A DNA stretch of 64,000 nucleotides. Source: Saccharothrix australiensis. GTDB lineage: Bacteria > Actinomycetota > Actinomycetes > Mycobacteriales > Pseudonocardiaceae. This document shows, piece by piece, positions 43,416 through 51,486 of the stretch (its first letter is position 1; the number at the start of each line of letters is the position of its first letter). The DNA is taken from positions 124,001 to 188,000 of the forward strand of contig NZ_RBXO01000001.1 of assembly GCF_003634935.1 (NCBI RefSeq), written 5' to 3'. The notes beneath the pieces were generated by a model that made no database searches, was not told the origin of the DNA, and saw nothing but the letters and a program-made list of their open reading frames with translations. A program made the position numbers and the translations under genes.

Positions 43416-44535
43416 AGCTGAGGTACAACTCGTCTACTGGGTGACATCTCGACGGTTGCGAGATCGTCAAGTGACCCCGGTCGCGCCCAACCTCACCTTC
43501 TGCGATTATTGTCCGAGCTTGTTTATGCCAGTCTACTGCCATCCGGTAACGCGGATACGGCAATCGAATGGTGATTTCTGCATGCCTGCCGTCCCGCACG
43601 GTAGCAATAGTAATGTACCCATCCGGGTCAGGATCTTCGTGACGCAGAGCCACAATCGGTCCGGTGAAAGTTCGCGGTGGCTCGATCCGGTTTTCCTGAA
43701 GTTTTCTTGCTGCGGTTTGCACAACCTCCTGCGCCTCGACAGGGAGCTCGACGCGTTTCGGAATATTGGTTGGCGTGCGTACCGCATCAGCCCATGTGAA
43801 TATCGTTTCGAGTTCAGCAAGCGCAGGCTGTGCGAGCACGTTACTTACCGCCCTGCACAGCTCTCGACTCACGCCGACCTCGACGGCGGAATACAAAACA
43901 TCGATAGACGGCTCCACCGCTGGCTCAATAATAAGCTGTTGGATAGCCGCCAACGACTGTGCCAGAGTCCGGACCGCGCGCCGCTCAAGCGGTTCTGGCG
44001 TTCTCTTATCGACATCGAGAAGGGCGACCTGACTCTCGGTCTTACTTGGAACCTCTGATAGTGGAACCAGTACAGGAATGATGAAAGAACCGTTCTTAGT
44101 GTGGCCCATACGAGCGCCACGAACTATCTCATAGCTAAGTCGGGAATAATTTCCACGTAGGTCACCCTGGGGCCGGAGTGACGTACTAGCCGCACTTCGA
44201 AGCATCATTCTTGCAGACTTCATCATCGCCGACGCCGTATCGAGCGGAATCGAATCACTGCTTCGCGTGTCGACCACTGCTCGAAAATCCGTGACATCGG
44301 TTCGATAGTATCGAATCTTCTCCGAGAGCCGTTCGGGCACAGTTTCACGGAATGACGCCAGTCGCTCGACTATCCCGACGCGGAAGTCAGGGTCGTCGTT
44401 AGAGGGAACCGCAATGGATCGACCGTCCCGTACCCACAGGCTGCCTGCCGGACCAGGAGGACTCTCTTGCCAGCCTTCGTAGCTCAGAAAGGTCCGGATC
44501 TCACTTAGACTAGGGACCGCGTATTGCCCCCTCAT
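43375..44535 (-). CDS. 386-residue protein of unknown function, partner of DUF4365
   Basis: Starts MRGQYAVPSLSEIRTFLSYE and reads GWQESPPGPAGSLWVRDGRS, then a helical region (MMKSARMMLRSAAST; GHTKNGSFIIPVLVPL). It ends in a beta-rich module (TFTGPIVALRHEDPDPDGY; ITIATVRDGRHAEITIRL) with an OB-fold look. The codon usage is AT-richer than its neighbours. I recognise similar proteins as an uncharacterised actinobacterial family. Its ATG overlaps the DUF4365 stop (ATGA, 44532-44535), so the two act as one unit. A role in defence is inference from context. Confidence 0.75.
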   Translation of the reverse strand: MRGQYAVPSLSEIRTFLSYEGWQESPPGPAGSLWVRDGRSIAVPSNDDPDFRVGIVERLASFRETVPERLSEKIRYYRTDVTDFRAVVDTRSSDSIPLDTASAMMKSARMMLRSAASTSLRPQGDLRGNYSRLSYEIVRGARMGHTKNGSFIIPVLVPLSEVPSKTESQVALLDVDKRTPEPLERRAVRTLAQSLAAIQQLIIEPAVEPSIDVLYSAVEVGVSRELCRAVSNVLAQPALAELETIFTWADAVRTPTNIPKRVELPVEAQEVVQTAARKLQENRIEPPRTFTGPIVALRHEDPDPDGYITIATVRDGRHAEITIRLPYPRYRMAVDWHKQARTIIAEGEVGRDRGHLTISQPSRCHPVDELYLSFTEDGDSQEGIDP

Positions 44536-45056
44536 GCCGTCATTCCCTGCTCAGCAGGAGTAAAGCATGCGACAACGTCCTTATGCCACTCAGTCAGAGT
44601 TTCTGCAGTAAATCTTTGCGCCTTAGGAATGCTTATCCTGTCAGTTACGATTCCAGTGTTAACACGGACCCAGAAAGCAGCCGACCGGTGATCAGTCCCA
44701 ATCGCTGGATGGGCAATCCATTCCGTGTTCAAGTCGTGCTCGAGTATCACAAGTACTACATAGACTGGAACCTGAGCCGCGCTCCACTTCTGCCGCCAGG
44801 AGACGTCACAGGGCCAACTAGCAGAATTTCCCGCAATCGTGAACTTGGAGGTGCATTTAACCTGCACGCGTGCCGAGGCCGGAAGATATTGTATCTCGCC
44901 ATCGACGGCCAGTACGTCTTCGTCGGGCGAGGTCTCGATGAAACCGATGCCAGCTTGGCTGCATATGGATCTGACGTATGCGACACCATACCGAGCCTTC
45001 GCCGCACTATCGTGCAGCGTCGCAACGACAGCGTTGCCATCCCCCGCAGCTAACAT
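44532..45056 (-). CDS. DUF4365-domain protein (PD-(D/E)xK nuclease-like)
   Basis: 174 residues. AKARYGVAYVRSICSQAGIG is followed by DEDVLAVDGEIQYLPAS and RVQVKCTSKF. This D...D...(Q)xK arrangement is that of DUF4365, a restriction-endonuclease-like fold. The C-terminal half includes PVYVVLVILEHDLNTEWIAH. It is the first gene of the pair. Predicted DNA or RNA cleavage is inference from the fold. Confidence 0.8.
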   Translation of the reverse strand: MLAAGDGNAVVATLHDSAAKARYGVAYVRSICSQAGIGFIETSPDEDVLAVDGEIQYLPASARVQVKCTSKFTIAGNSASWPCDVSWRQKWSAAQVPVYVVLVILEHDLNTEWIAHPAIGTDHRSAAFWVRVNTGIVTDRISIPKAQRFTAETLTEWHKDVVACFTPAEQGMTA

Positions 45057-45486
45057 CGGTTCATCCTCCGTCGATACCGTCCGAAGTGAAATCCTCCGGA
45101 CAGGTGGTTCACGGTGCTTACCGGACCATCGCTCAGCGGGTCGTCTGTGTTGCAGAACTTGGCTCTATGGGATCAAGGCGCGCCGGCTTCGCTCCGCCCG
45201 TCGGCCGCGCGCGGAGTCGGTGCACCAGGCTGGCACGGCGGCGCACCACAGCGGCGGGTGCCTGACCTACAGCAGCTCCCAGCGGCCCGACTCGGGACGA
45301 TCGCGCGGTCATGGCGGTTGGCAGCGCTGGGCGCGGCGTTCGGCTGCCGCGACGGCTTCGCCGCCTTGCCAACGGGAAGGCCACTCGGCAACAGCACCAG
45401 GCGCAGGATGCGTGAAGGGCGTCGCTCAGCCGGCCGTGCGTAAGGCACAGCTAGCCGCAGCGACGCCCTTCGTGGAGATCAGCCGC
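45057..45486. other. Island segment without recognisable gene
   Basis: 430 bp: upstream region of the DUF4365 gene, then GC-rich debris with a 12-bp hairpin (45414-45425 with 45460-45471). I find no coding stretch with bias. Confidence 0.4.
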
Positions 45487-45505
45487 CAGGCCGTCTCCAG
45501 GCCGT
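45487..45505 (+). repeat. Inner direct repeat, right copy
   Basis: CAGGCCGTCTCCAGGCCGT; pair of 42145-42163. Confidence 0.7.
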
Positions 45506-45611
45506 GAGGTGTCGGAGAGGGTTGATCAATAACGACGAACGTTGACCAGGTATGCGCAGGTCAGGCCGCCATTCCACGCCGAAGCGCCAGGTCCGCCCAG
45601 ACCCGGCGCAA

Positions 45612-45692
45612 ATCTTCACCATTTTCGAGGGGACGTCGGAGATCCAGCGGTTGGTGGTGGCCAGGGCCATTTCCGGGCTCCACATCAGGTGA
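45612..45692 (+). repeat. Right 81-bp duplicate (attR-like) of the ACAD 3' end
   Basis: Encodes IFTIFEGTSEIQRLVVARAI and the stop without a start. It is followed by the gene's native terminator, so this is the original 3' end. Confidence 0.85.
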
Positions 45693-45701
45693 CCGGGCCC
45701 C

Positions 45702-45744
45702 GGTGGGCGGGGGTCGTTCAGGACGCGGACGACCCCCGCCCACC
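45702..45744 (+). terminator. Native terminator of the split ACAD locus
   Basis: A perfect 16-bp stem (45702-45717 with 45729-45744) with an 11-nt loop, 9 nt after the right duplicate. Confidence 0.85.
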
Positions 45745-45810
45745 GTGTCGCGTCAACCGACCGCGGTCCGGTCGGCGTGCTGCCTGCCGTGCGCTCGGCC
45801 CGACCTGAGG

Positions 45811-46716
45811 TCAGCGGCCGGCTTCCGCCAGCCACGCCCGTTCCGCCGTCGTGTCCGGCACCGGCGGCCAGCCGTTGATGACCGCCAGCAACGACCAGTA
45901 GCGCTCCGCCCGCGGGTCACCGAACTCCGCCAACCACCGGGACAGCTCCGGGCCGACGCGGACCGCCAGGACGTCGCCCCACCGCTCGTTGATCTCCTCG
46001 ACGATCCGCCGCGCCTCCTCCGACGCCGGCGGCACGCCCGCGTCCAGTGCCGCGCGGGCGCGGGACATGACGTGTTGGAACGCCTCAAGCTGTTCCGGCG
46101 TGCCGCCCGTGGACAGGTCCGCGCCCTGCGCCCGCATCTCCTGGTGCCGCTCCGACATCCGCCGGATCGACGCCCGGAAGTCCTCGTCGCGCACCAGGTT
46201 CGCCAGCTCGACCCACGCCTCCAACTGCTCGGCCGTCGGGTCGTCCGGCAGCTCCACGCGCACCGAGCGCATCCGGTCGCGGAAGGCCGGGTCCAGCTCC
46301 AGCCCCCCGAACACCTCGTCGAAGAAGTCGTCCAGGATCGCCTGCCGCTCCTCCTCCGACAGCCGCGCCAATTCGTGCACCGCTTCCACCTCCCCGTTCC
46401 GCGCCACGACCCGCAGCACGGCCCGGCGCAGCCGGAGCGTGCGCAACTGCGCGTCGATGGCGTCCGCGTGCGTCCGCGCCACGTCGGCGACGGACACCTC
46501 CCGCGCGAGGACGCGTTGCGCCGTGGGCAGGTCCACCCCGAGGTCGCGCAGCGTCCGCACGAGCTTGAGCCGCGCCAGCCCGTCGACGTCGTAGGTGCGG
46601 AACCCGCCCGCGGTCCGCCCCGCCACGGGGACCAGACCGGAGTCGGAGTAGAACCGGATCGTCCTGGTGGACAGCCCGGTCATCCGCGCCAGGTCGCCGA
46701 TCGAGTAGTGCGTCAC
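45811..46716 (-). CDS. MerR-family (TipA-like) transcription activator
   Basis: 301 residues from GTG 46716 (MTHYSIGDLARMTGLSTRTI). The MerR winged helix is followed by RFYSDSGLVPVAGRTAGGFR. A coiled coil and a long helical C-terminal domain (about 120-300) resemble the TipAS-type drug-binding part. The start is set by a MerR-type promoter whose transcription start coincides with the GTG. It is probably autoregulated. Confidence 0.88.
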   Translation of the reverse strand: MTHYSIGDLARMTGLSTRTIRFYSDSGLVPVAGRTAGGFRTYDVDGLARLKLVRTLRDLGVDLPTAQRVLAREVSVADVARTHADAIDAQLRTLRLRRAVLRVVARNGEVEAVHELARLSEEERQAILDDFFDEVFGGLELDPAFRDRMRSVRVELPDDPTAEQLEAWVELANLVRDEDFRASIRRMSERHQEMRAQGADLSTGGTPEQLEAFQHVMSRARAALDAGVPPASEEARRIVEEINERWGDVLAVRVGPELSRWLAEFGDPRAERYWSLLAVINGWPPVPDTTAERAWLAEAGR

Positions 46717-46723
46717 GGGGACC

Positions 46724-46754
46724 ACCTTGGACTCTCCAGTCGCTGGAACTTCAA
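46724..46754 (-). promoter_or_regulatory. MerR-type promoter and operator of the MerR gene
   Basis: -35 TTGAAG (46749-46754) and -10 CAAGGT (46724-46729) with a 19-bp spacer containing CTCCAG-TCG-CTGGAA (46734-46748). The predicted mRNA is leaderless. Confidence 0.75.
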
Positions 46755-46790
46755 CCCGATTAACGCGATGATCGGGCAGCATGTCCCGTC

Positions 46791-47345
46791 GTGCACGGGG
46801 TGCGGGAGCTGATCGACGCGTACGGGCCCGCCCTGCTCGCCCTCCTCGCCTTCCTCGTGGTCTGGCGGCTGGCGCGGTCCGCGTTCCTGGTGTGGTCCGG
46901 GCAGGACGCCGAGGACGAGGAGGAGCCGGCGCCGCGCAGCGCGGTCGACGGTGCGCGCGGGTCGATGGGCTGGGCGGTGGCGCGGTGGCTGCTGCTGGCC
47001 GTCGTGCTGGCGGGTGTCACCGGGTTCGGCCTGTTCTGGCTGTTGGGCAGGCCCGCGCTGCCGTCCGGCGCGAGCTTCACCACGGCCGAGCTGCCGGACC
47101 TGCTGAAGATCGGCCTGGCGGTGGTGGACGTCCTCTGCGGGTACCTGCGCGCGCCCTACCCGGAGGACGACCGCACCGAGCGCACGGTCCGCTTCACCGG
47201 CAGCCGACGAGGTCGCGGCCACCTACGCCGGGCTGAGCGCGGCGGACGTGTCGCCCGACGCGTTCGCCGCCGGGCTCCGGGCGATGCGGCGGGCCGGCCG
47301 ACCGGAGCCGGCCGACCCGTCGACGGGGTGGGGCTCAGTACGTCA
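46791..47345 (+). pseudogene. Wrecked membrane gene (pentapeptide-type family) and fused remnant
   Basis: The N-terminal part has two membrane helices (LLALLAFLVVWRLA; WLLLAVVLAGVTGFGLFWLL) and FTTAELPDLLKIGLAVV, as in actinobacterial pentapeptide-repeat membrane proteins. It then jumps to VDVLCGYLRAPYPEDDRTER, a motif that in relatives lies well downstream, so an internal piece is missing. After TVRFTG the frame shifts; the bias-rich reading is DEVAATYAGLSAADVSPDAF, which belongs to something else. No proper stop lies before the bkd E2 gene. End coordinates are approximate. Confidence 0.6.
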
Positions 47346-48765
47346 TCGCCACACCGGGGTCGGCCAGCAGCGCGCCGACGTCGGCCAGGAACCGCGAGCC
47401 CTGCTGGCCGTCGACCACGCGGTGGTCGAAGCTGAGCGCCAGCTGGCACACCTTGCGCGGCACCACCTGGCCGTCGACCACCCACGGCATGTCCCGGATC
47501 GCGCCCAGGGCGAGGATCGCCGACTCGCCGGGGTTGATGATCGGCGTGCCGGTGTCGACGCCGAAGACGCCGACGTTGGTGATGGTGATGGTGCCGTTGA
47601 GCATGTCCGCCGGTGGCGTCCTGCCCTCGCGGGCGACCGTGGCCAGCTCGTCGAGCGCGATCGCCAACTCCCGCAACGACATCCGGTCGGCGTCCCGGAC
47701 CTTCGGCACCACCAGGCCGCGCGGCGTGGCCGCCGCGATGCCCAGGTGGACGTAGTCCTTGTAGACGATCTCGCCGGCCGCCGCGTCCCACGTCGCGTTC
47801 ACGTCGGGGGTGCGGCGGGCCGCCAGCACCACGGCCTTCGCCGCGAACGCCAGCGGCGTCAGCTTGACGTCCCGGAACTCGGGCGCGTTCTTCAACCGCG
47901 CGCGCAGCTCCATCATCGGGGTCACGTCGACGGTCAGGAACTCCGTGACGTGCGGCGCGGTGAAGGCGCTGTCCACCATCGCCTGCGCGGTCGCCTTGCG
48001 GACGCCCTTGATGGGCACCCGCCGCTCACGCGCCCCACCGTCCACAGTGGACGCGGTGGGCGCGGTCGACGGCTCGGGCGCACCCGCGAGGGCCGCTTCC
48101 ACGTCCTCGCGCGTGATCACGCCGCCGGGGCCGCTGCCGGTCAGGCCGTGCAGGTCGACGCCCAGGTCCTTGGCCAGCTTGCGGACCGGCGGCTTGGCCA
48201 GCGGCACGTAGCCGCCCGGAGCCGGGGTGACCGGAGCCGGGGTGACCGGGTCCGGAGCCGTCGCCTGCCGCGCCACCGGGGCGGGCCGGGGCGGTGCGAC
48301 CGCAGCCGCCGGTGCCGGTGCCACGGCCGGCGCGGGCGGCGCCACCGGGGCCGGGGTCGCGGCCACCGGGGCGGGCGCGGGCGCGTCCTTGCGGGCGCGG
48401 CGCTTCGCCGGACCCGTCTTCGGCCCGTACCCGACCAGGTTGGCGACCCGGCCCTCGTCCTCGGCGCCCTTCGCGGGCGCGGGCGCGCCGTTCGTCGCCG
48501 GCGCGCCCGCCGCCCCGGTCGGGTCGACGTCGATGGTGATGATCGGCGCGCCGACCTCGACCGTCTGCCCCACCTCGACCAGCAGCTCGGTCACCACGCC
48601 GTCCCACGGGCACGGCAGCTCGACCGCCGCCTTGGCGGTCTCGATCTCCACGATGATGTCGTTGACCTTGACCGCGTCACCCGGACCCACGTGCCAGGTC
48701 AGGATCTCGGCCTCGGTCAGCCCCTCCGCCGTGTCGGGCAGGGGGAACTGCTTGAACTGCGGCAT
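47335..48765 (-). CDS. bkdC: Branched-chain 2-oxoacid dehydrogenase E2 (acyltransferase)
   Basis: 476 residues. The lipoyl domain has K45 in EIETAKAAVEL. An Ala/Pro-rich linker is followed by the E3-binding domain (KPPVRKLAKDLGVDLHGLTG) and the catalytic domain with SFDHRVVDGQQGSRFL. It transfers branched acyl groups to CoA, feeding valine/leucine/isoleucine breakdown and branched fatty-acid primers. It is the last gene of bkdA-bkdB-bkdC. A pyruvate complex is less likely, because most actinobacteria use a one-chain AceE. Confidence 0.88.
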   Translation of the reverse strand: MPQFKQFPLPDTAEGLTEAEILTWHVGPGDAVKVNDIIVEIETAKAAVELPCPWDGVVTELLVEVGQTVEVGAPIITIDVDPTGAAGAPATNGAPAPAKGAEDEGRVANLVGYGPKTGPAKRRARKDAPAPAPVAATPAPVAPPAPAVAPAPAAAVAPPRPAPVARQATAPDPVTPAPVTPAPGGYVPLAKPPVRKLAKDLGVDLHGLTGSGPGGVITREDVEAALAGAPEPSTAPTASTVDGGARERRVPIKGVRKATAQAMVDSAFTAPHVTEFLTVDVTPMMELRARLKNAPEFRDVKLTPLAFAAKAVVLAARRTPDVNATWDAAAGEIVYKDYVHLGIAAATPRGLVVPKVRDADRMSLRELAIALDELATVAREGRTPPADMLNGTITITNVGVFGVDTGTPIINPGESAILALGAIRDMPWVVDGQVVPRKVCQLALSFDHRVVDGQQGSRFLADVGALLADPGVAMTY

Positions 48766-48778
48766 TCCCGGTGTCCCC

Positions 48779-49801
48779 TTACCAGGCCAGTGAGCGGTCG
48801 ACGGCGTGCAGCACCCGGTCGAGGTCGGGGAGGAACTCCTCCTCCAGCTTCGACGGCGGGTACGGCGTGTCGAAGCCGGTCACCCGCAGCACCGGCGCTT
48901 CCAGGGAGTAGAAGCACTCCTGCTGCACCTTCGCCGCGATCTCGCTGGAGATGGACGACTCGCTGGGCGCCTCGGTCACCACGACCAGCCGCCCGGTGCG
49001 CCGCACCGACTCGTACACCGGGGCCAGGTCCAGCGGGGACAGCGTGCGCAGGTCGACGACCTCCAGCGAGCGGCCCTCCTCCTCGGCCGCCGCCGCGGCG
49101 TCCAGTGCGGTGCGGACCATCGGGCCGTAGGCCACCAGGGTCGCGTCCGCGCCGGTGCGCAGCACCCTCGACGCGAACAGCGGGCCGGGCGCGGCCGTGG
49201 TGTCGACCTCGCCCTTCTCGTAGTAGCGGCGCTTGGGCTCGAAGAACAGCACCGGGTCGTCGCACCTGATCGCCTGCTGGATCATCCAGTACGCGTCGGC
49301 CGGGTTCGAGCACGACACGACCTTCAGGCCGGCGGTGTGCGCGAAGTACGACTCGGGCGACTCGGAGTGGTGCTCGACCGCGCCGATGCCGCCGCCGAAC
49401 GGCACCCGGATCACCATCGGCAGCTTGATCCTGCCCTGGGTGCGGAAGTGGAGCTTCGCGACCTGGCTGACGATCTGGTCGAAGCCGGGGAAGATGAAGC
49501 CCTCGAACTGGATCTCGCACACGGGCCGGTAGCCGCGGATCGCGAGGCCGACCGCCGTGCCGATGATGCCGGACTCCGCCAGCGGCGTGTCGAGGACGCG
49601 CTGCTCGCCGAAGTCCTTCTGGAGGCCGTCGGTGATGCGGAAGACGCCGCCGAGCTTGCCGACGTCCTCACCCATCACGAGGACCTTGGGGTCGGCCTCC
49701 ATCGCCGCGCGCAGGCCGGTGTTGATGGCCTTGGCGATGGTCAGCGTCTGCTTCGCGGCGGGCGCCGCGGACGTGGGTCGGTCCACCGTCGGAGCAGCCA
49801 T
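48779..49801 (-). CDS. bkdB: Branched-chain 2-oxoacid dehydrogenase E1 beta
   Basis: 340 residues: transketolase-like pyrimidine-binding domain (VLVMGEDVGKLGGVFRITDG, DTPLAESGIIGTAVGLAI) and C-terminal domain (ATLVAYGPMVRTALDAA, GRLVVVTEAPSESS). It pairs with E1 alpha to decarboxylate branched 2-oxoacids. ATG overlaps the E1 alpha stop by 4 nt, with 13 nt to E2. Confidence 0.92.
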   Translation of the reverse strand: MAAPTVDRPTSAAPAAKQTLTIAKAINTGLRAAMEADPKVLVMGEDVGKLGGVFRITDGLQKDFGEQRVLDTPLAESGIIGTAVGLAIRGYRPVCEIQFEGFIFPGFDQIVSQVAKLHFRTQGRIKLPMVIRVPFGGGIGAVEHHSESPESYFAHTAGLKVVSCSNPADAYWMIQQAIRCDDPVLFFEPKRRYYEKGEVDTTAAPGPLFASRVLRTGADATLVAYGPMVRTALDAAAAAEEEGRSLEVVDLRTLSPLDLAPVYESVRRTGRLVVVTEAPSESSISSEIAAKVQQECFYSLEAPVLRVTGFDTPYPPSKLEEEFLPDLDRVLHAVDRSLAW

Positions 49802-50994
49802 CAGTGCTCACCTCCCGCGAAACCGGCCTGGTAGGCCAGGAACTCGTCGCGCTGGGCGTCCAGCACGGGGTTGGCCTCGGCGTAGACCTGGCTGAAGATC
49901 CGCGACGCGGGCGGCGTCGGCAGGTTGACGCAGTACTCGCGCATCCCGATCGCGAGCTCCTCGGCGTCGGCCTCGACGGAGTCGAAGAACGCCTGGTCGG
50001 CCCACTGCTGCTTGACCAGGTGCACCTTCACCCGCTCGATCGGGTCCTTCAGCTTCCACAGCTCCAGCTCGTCGGACAGCCGGTAGCGGGACGGGTCGTC
50101 GGACGTGGTGTGCGCGTCCATCCGGTAGGTGAACGCCTCGATCAGGATCGGGCCGTTGCCCTGGCGGCACTCCTCCAGCGCCCAGCGGGACACGGCGAGC
50201 GACGCCAGCACGTCGTTCCCGTCGACCCGGATGCCGGGGAAGCCGTAGCCGCGCGCCCGCTGGTACAGCGGCAGGCGGGACTGGCGCTCGGTGGGCTCGG
50301 AGATGGCCCACTGGTTGTTCTGGCAGAAGAAGACGAGGGGCGCGTCGTACACGGCCGCCCACACGAAGCCCTCGTGCACGTCGCCCTGGCTGGTCGCGCC
50401 GTCGCCGAAGAAGACCATCGTGGCCTCGCTGTCGGCGTCGCCCACCTTGCCGTCGAACTTCTGGCCCATCGCGTAGCCGGCGGCGTTGAGGACCTGGTTG
50501 CCGATGACGATCGTGTACGGGTGGAACCGGTGCTCCACCGGGTCCCAGGAGCCGTTGTCGGTGCCCCGGAACATGCTCAGGATCTGGCCCGGCTGGACGC
50601 CCCGGCACCAGGCCACGCCGTGCTCGCGGTAGCTCGGGAACGCCATGTCCATCGGCTTGAGCGCCCGGCCCGCGCCGATCTGCGCGGCCTCCTGGCCGAG
50701 CAGCGGCACCCACAGGCCCAGCTCGCCCTTGCGCTGGAGCGCGTTCGCCTCGCGGTCGATCCGCCGCACGAGGACCATGTCGCGGTAGAGCCCGCGCAGC
50801 TCGTCGGCCGTGATGTCGATGTCGAAGTCGGGGTGCCGGACCCGCTCGCCCTCGGGGGTGAGCAGCTGCACCAGGTCGGCGCCGCCCTCGTCGGTCGCTC
50901 GCAGGCCCGCGATCACCTGTGCCGCGGTCGGTGCGGCGGCGGTGGCCGGCGGGCTGTCCGGCCCCGGGTGCGTCCATTTCTCAGGGGACGACAT
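49801..50994 (-). CDS. bkdA: Branched-chain 2-oxoacid dehydrogenase E1 alpha
   Basis: 397 residues. The thiamine diphosphate site is in VFFGDGATSQGDVHEGFVWA with NN in FCQNNQWAIS. The substrate motif AFPSYREHGVAWCRGV and the late TYRMDAHTTSDDPSRYR (phosphorylation-loop region in eukaryotic BCKDH) fit the branched-chain type. It is the first gene of the operon; a GAGG site precedes ATG 50994. Confidence 0.92.
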   Translation of the reverse strand: MSSPEKWTHPGPDSPPATAAAPTAAQVIAGLRATDEGGADLVQLLTPEGERVRHPDFDIDITADELRGLYRDMVLVRRIDREANALQRKGELGLWVPLLGQEAAQIGAGRALKPMDMAFPSYREHGVAWCRGVQPGQILSMFRGTDNGSWDPVEHRFHPYTIVIGNQVLNAAGYAMGQKFDGKVGDADSEATMVFFGDGATSQGDVHEGFVWAAVYDAPLVFFCQNNQWAISEPTERQSRLPLYQRARGYGFPGIRVDGNDVLASLAVSRWALEECRQGNGPILIEAFTYRMDAHTTSDDPSRYRLSDELELWKLKDPIERVKVHLVKQQWADQAFFDSVEADAEELAIGMREYCVNLPTPPASRIFSQVYAEANPVLDAQRDEFLAYQAGFAGGEH

Positions 50995-51265
50995 TGCGCC
51001 TTACTCCTCGTCTTCGAGGCCGCCAAGTCGCTCGTGACGACCATGCGCGGCGGCACCGCCAGTCGCCGCCACCCTGGTGAGGGAGGTCGGACAACCGTCG
51101 GCGCTGACGGTGTTCTCATCCACATCCTGACACGCGTTCACCCGTGATGGTGAGCCCCGTCCCACTTCGTCATCTTCCCGGCACCCGCCTGAACAGCGGT
51201 AACGATAGGATGGCCAATCTTCGGCAGTCCGACTGAGGCGTTCGGGGGACGGACACCCGTGTCCC

Positions 51266-51283
51266 GGTTACCGATCGTTAACC
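51266..51283. promoter_or_regulatory. 18-bp palindrome in the bkd/M20 gap
   Basis: Eight of nine base pairs match across the centre GATC. It is 204 bp from the M20 start and 272 bp from bkdA. The regulator is unknown. Confidence 0.4.
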
Positions 51284-51474
51284 CGGTCCCCGCTCCGGTG
51301 GGCGCGGCCGGTCGGCGCAGCGCCGCTCGGCCGACCAGCCCGTTCGCCCGGCCGGCGCGCCCGGCACGGGTGGACGCCCGACTGTCGGCGTCGCGCGGGA
51401 TTTCCACGACCCGGTACGCCCGGTCCGCCGGGTCCCGAGGGCAGGTCGCGGCGATCCGCCGGACGCGGGGCATT

Positions 51475-51480
51475 TAAGTT
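51475..51480 (+). promoter_or_regulatory. -10 element of the M20 peptidase gene
   Basis: TAAGTT lies 6 nt before ATG 51487; leaderless. Confidence 0.5.
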
Positions 51481-51486
51481 GCGGGC

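Larger units (their letters stand above)
42134..45611. mobile_element. Decayed integrative island
   Basis: The segment between the 81-bp repeats holds a broken tyrosine integrase, a broken HAD hydrolase and a two-gene unknown module. Base composition is visibly lower in GC, and TTT, AAA and TAT codons are frequent, unlike either flank. A second 19-bp direct pair (42145-42163 and 45487-45505) lies just inside each end. Confidence 0.8.
50995..51486. other. 492-bp divergent intergenic region, bkd / M20 peptidase
   Basis: No gene is seen. It holds a near-perfect 18-bp palindrome (51266-51283, GGTTACC-GATC-GTTAACC with one mismatched pair) and a -10-like TAAGTT (51475-51480). The palindrome is a candidate operator for either side. 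Confidence 0.45.
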
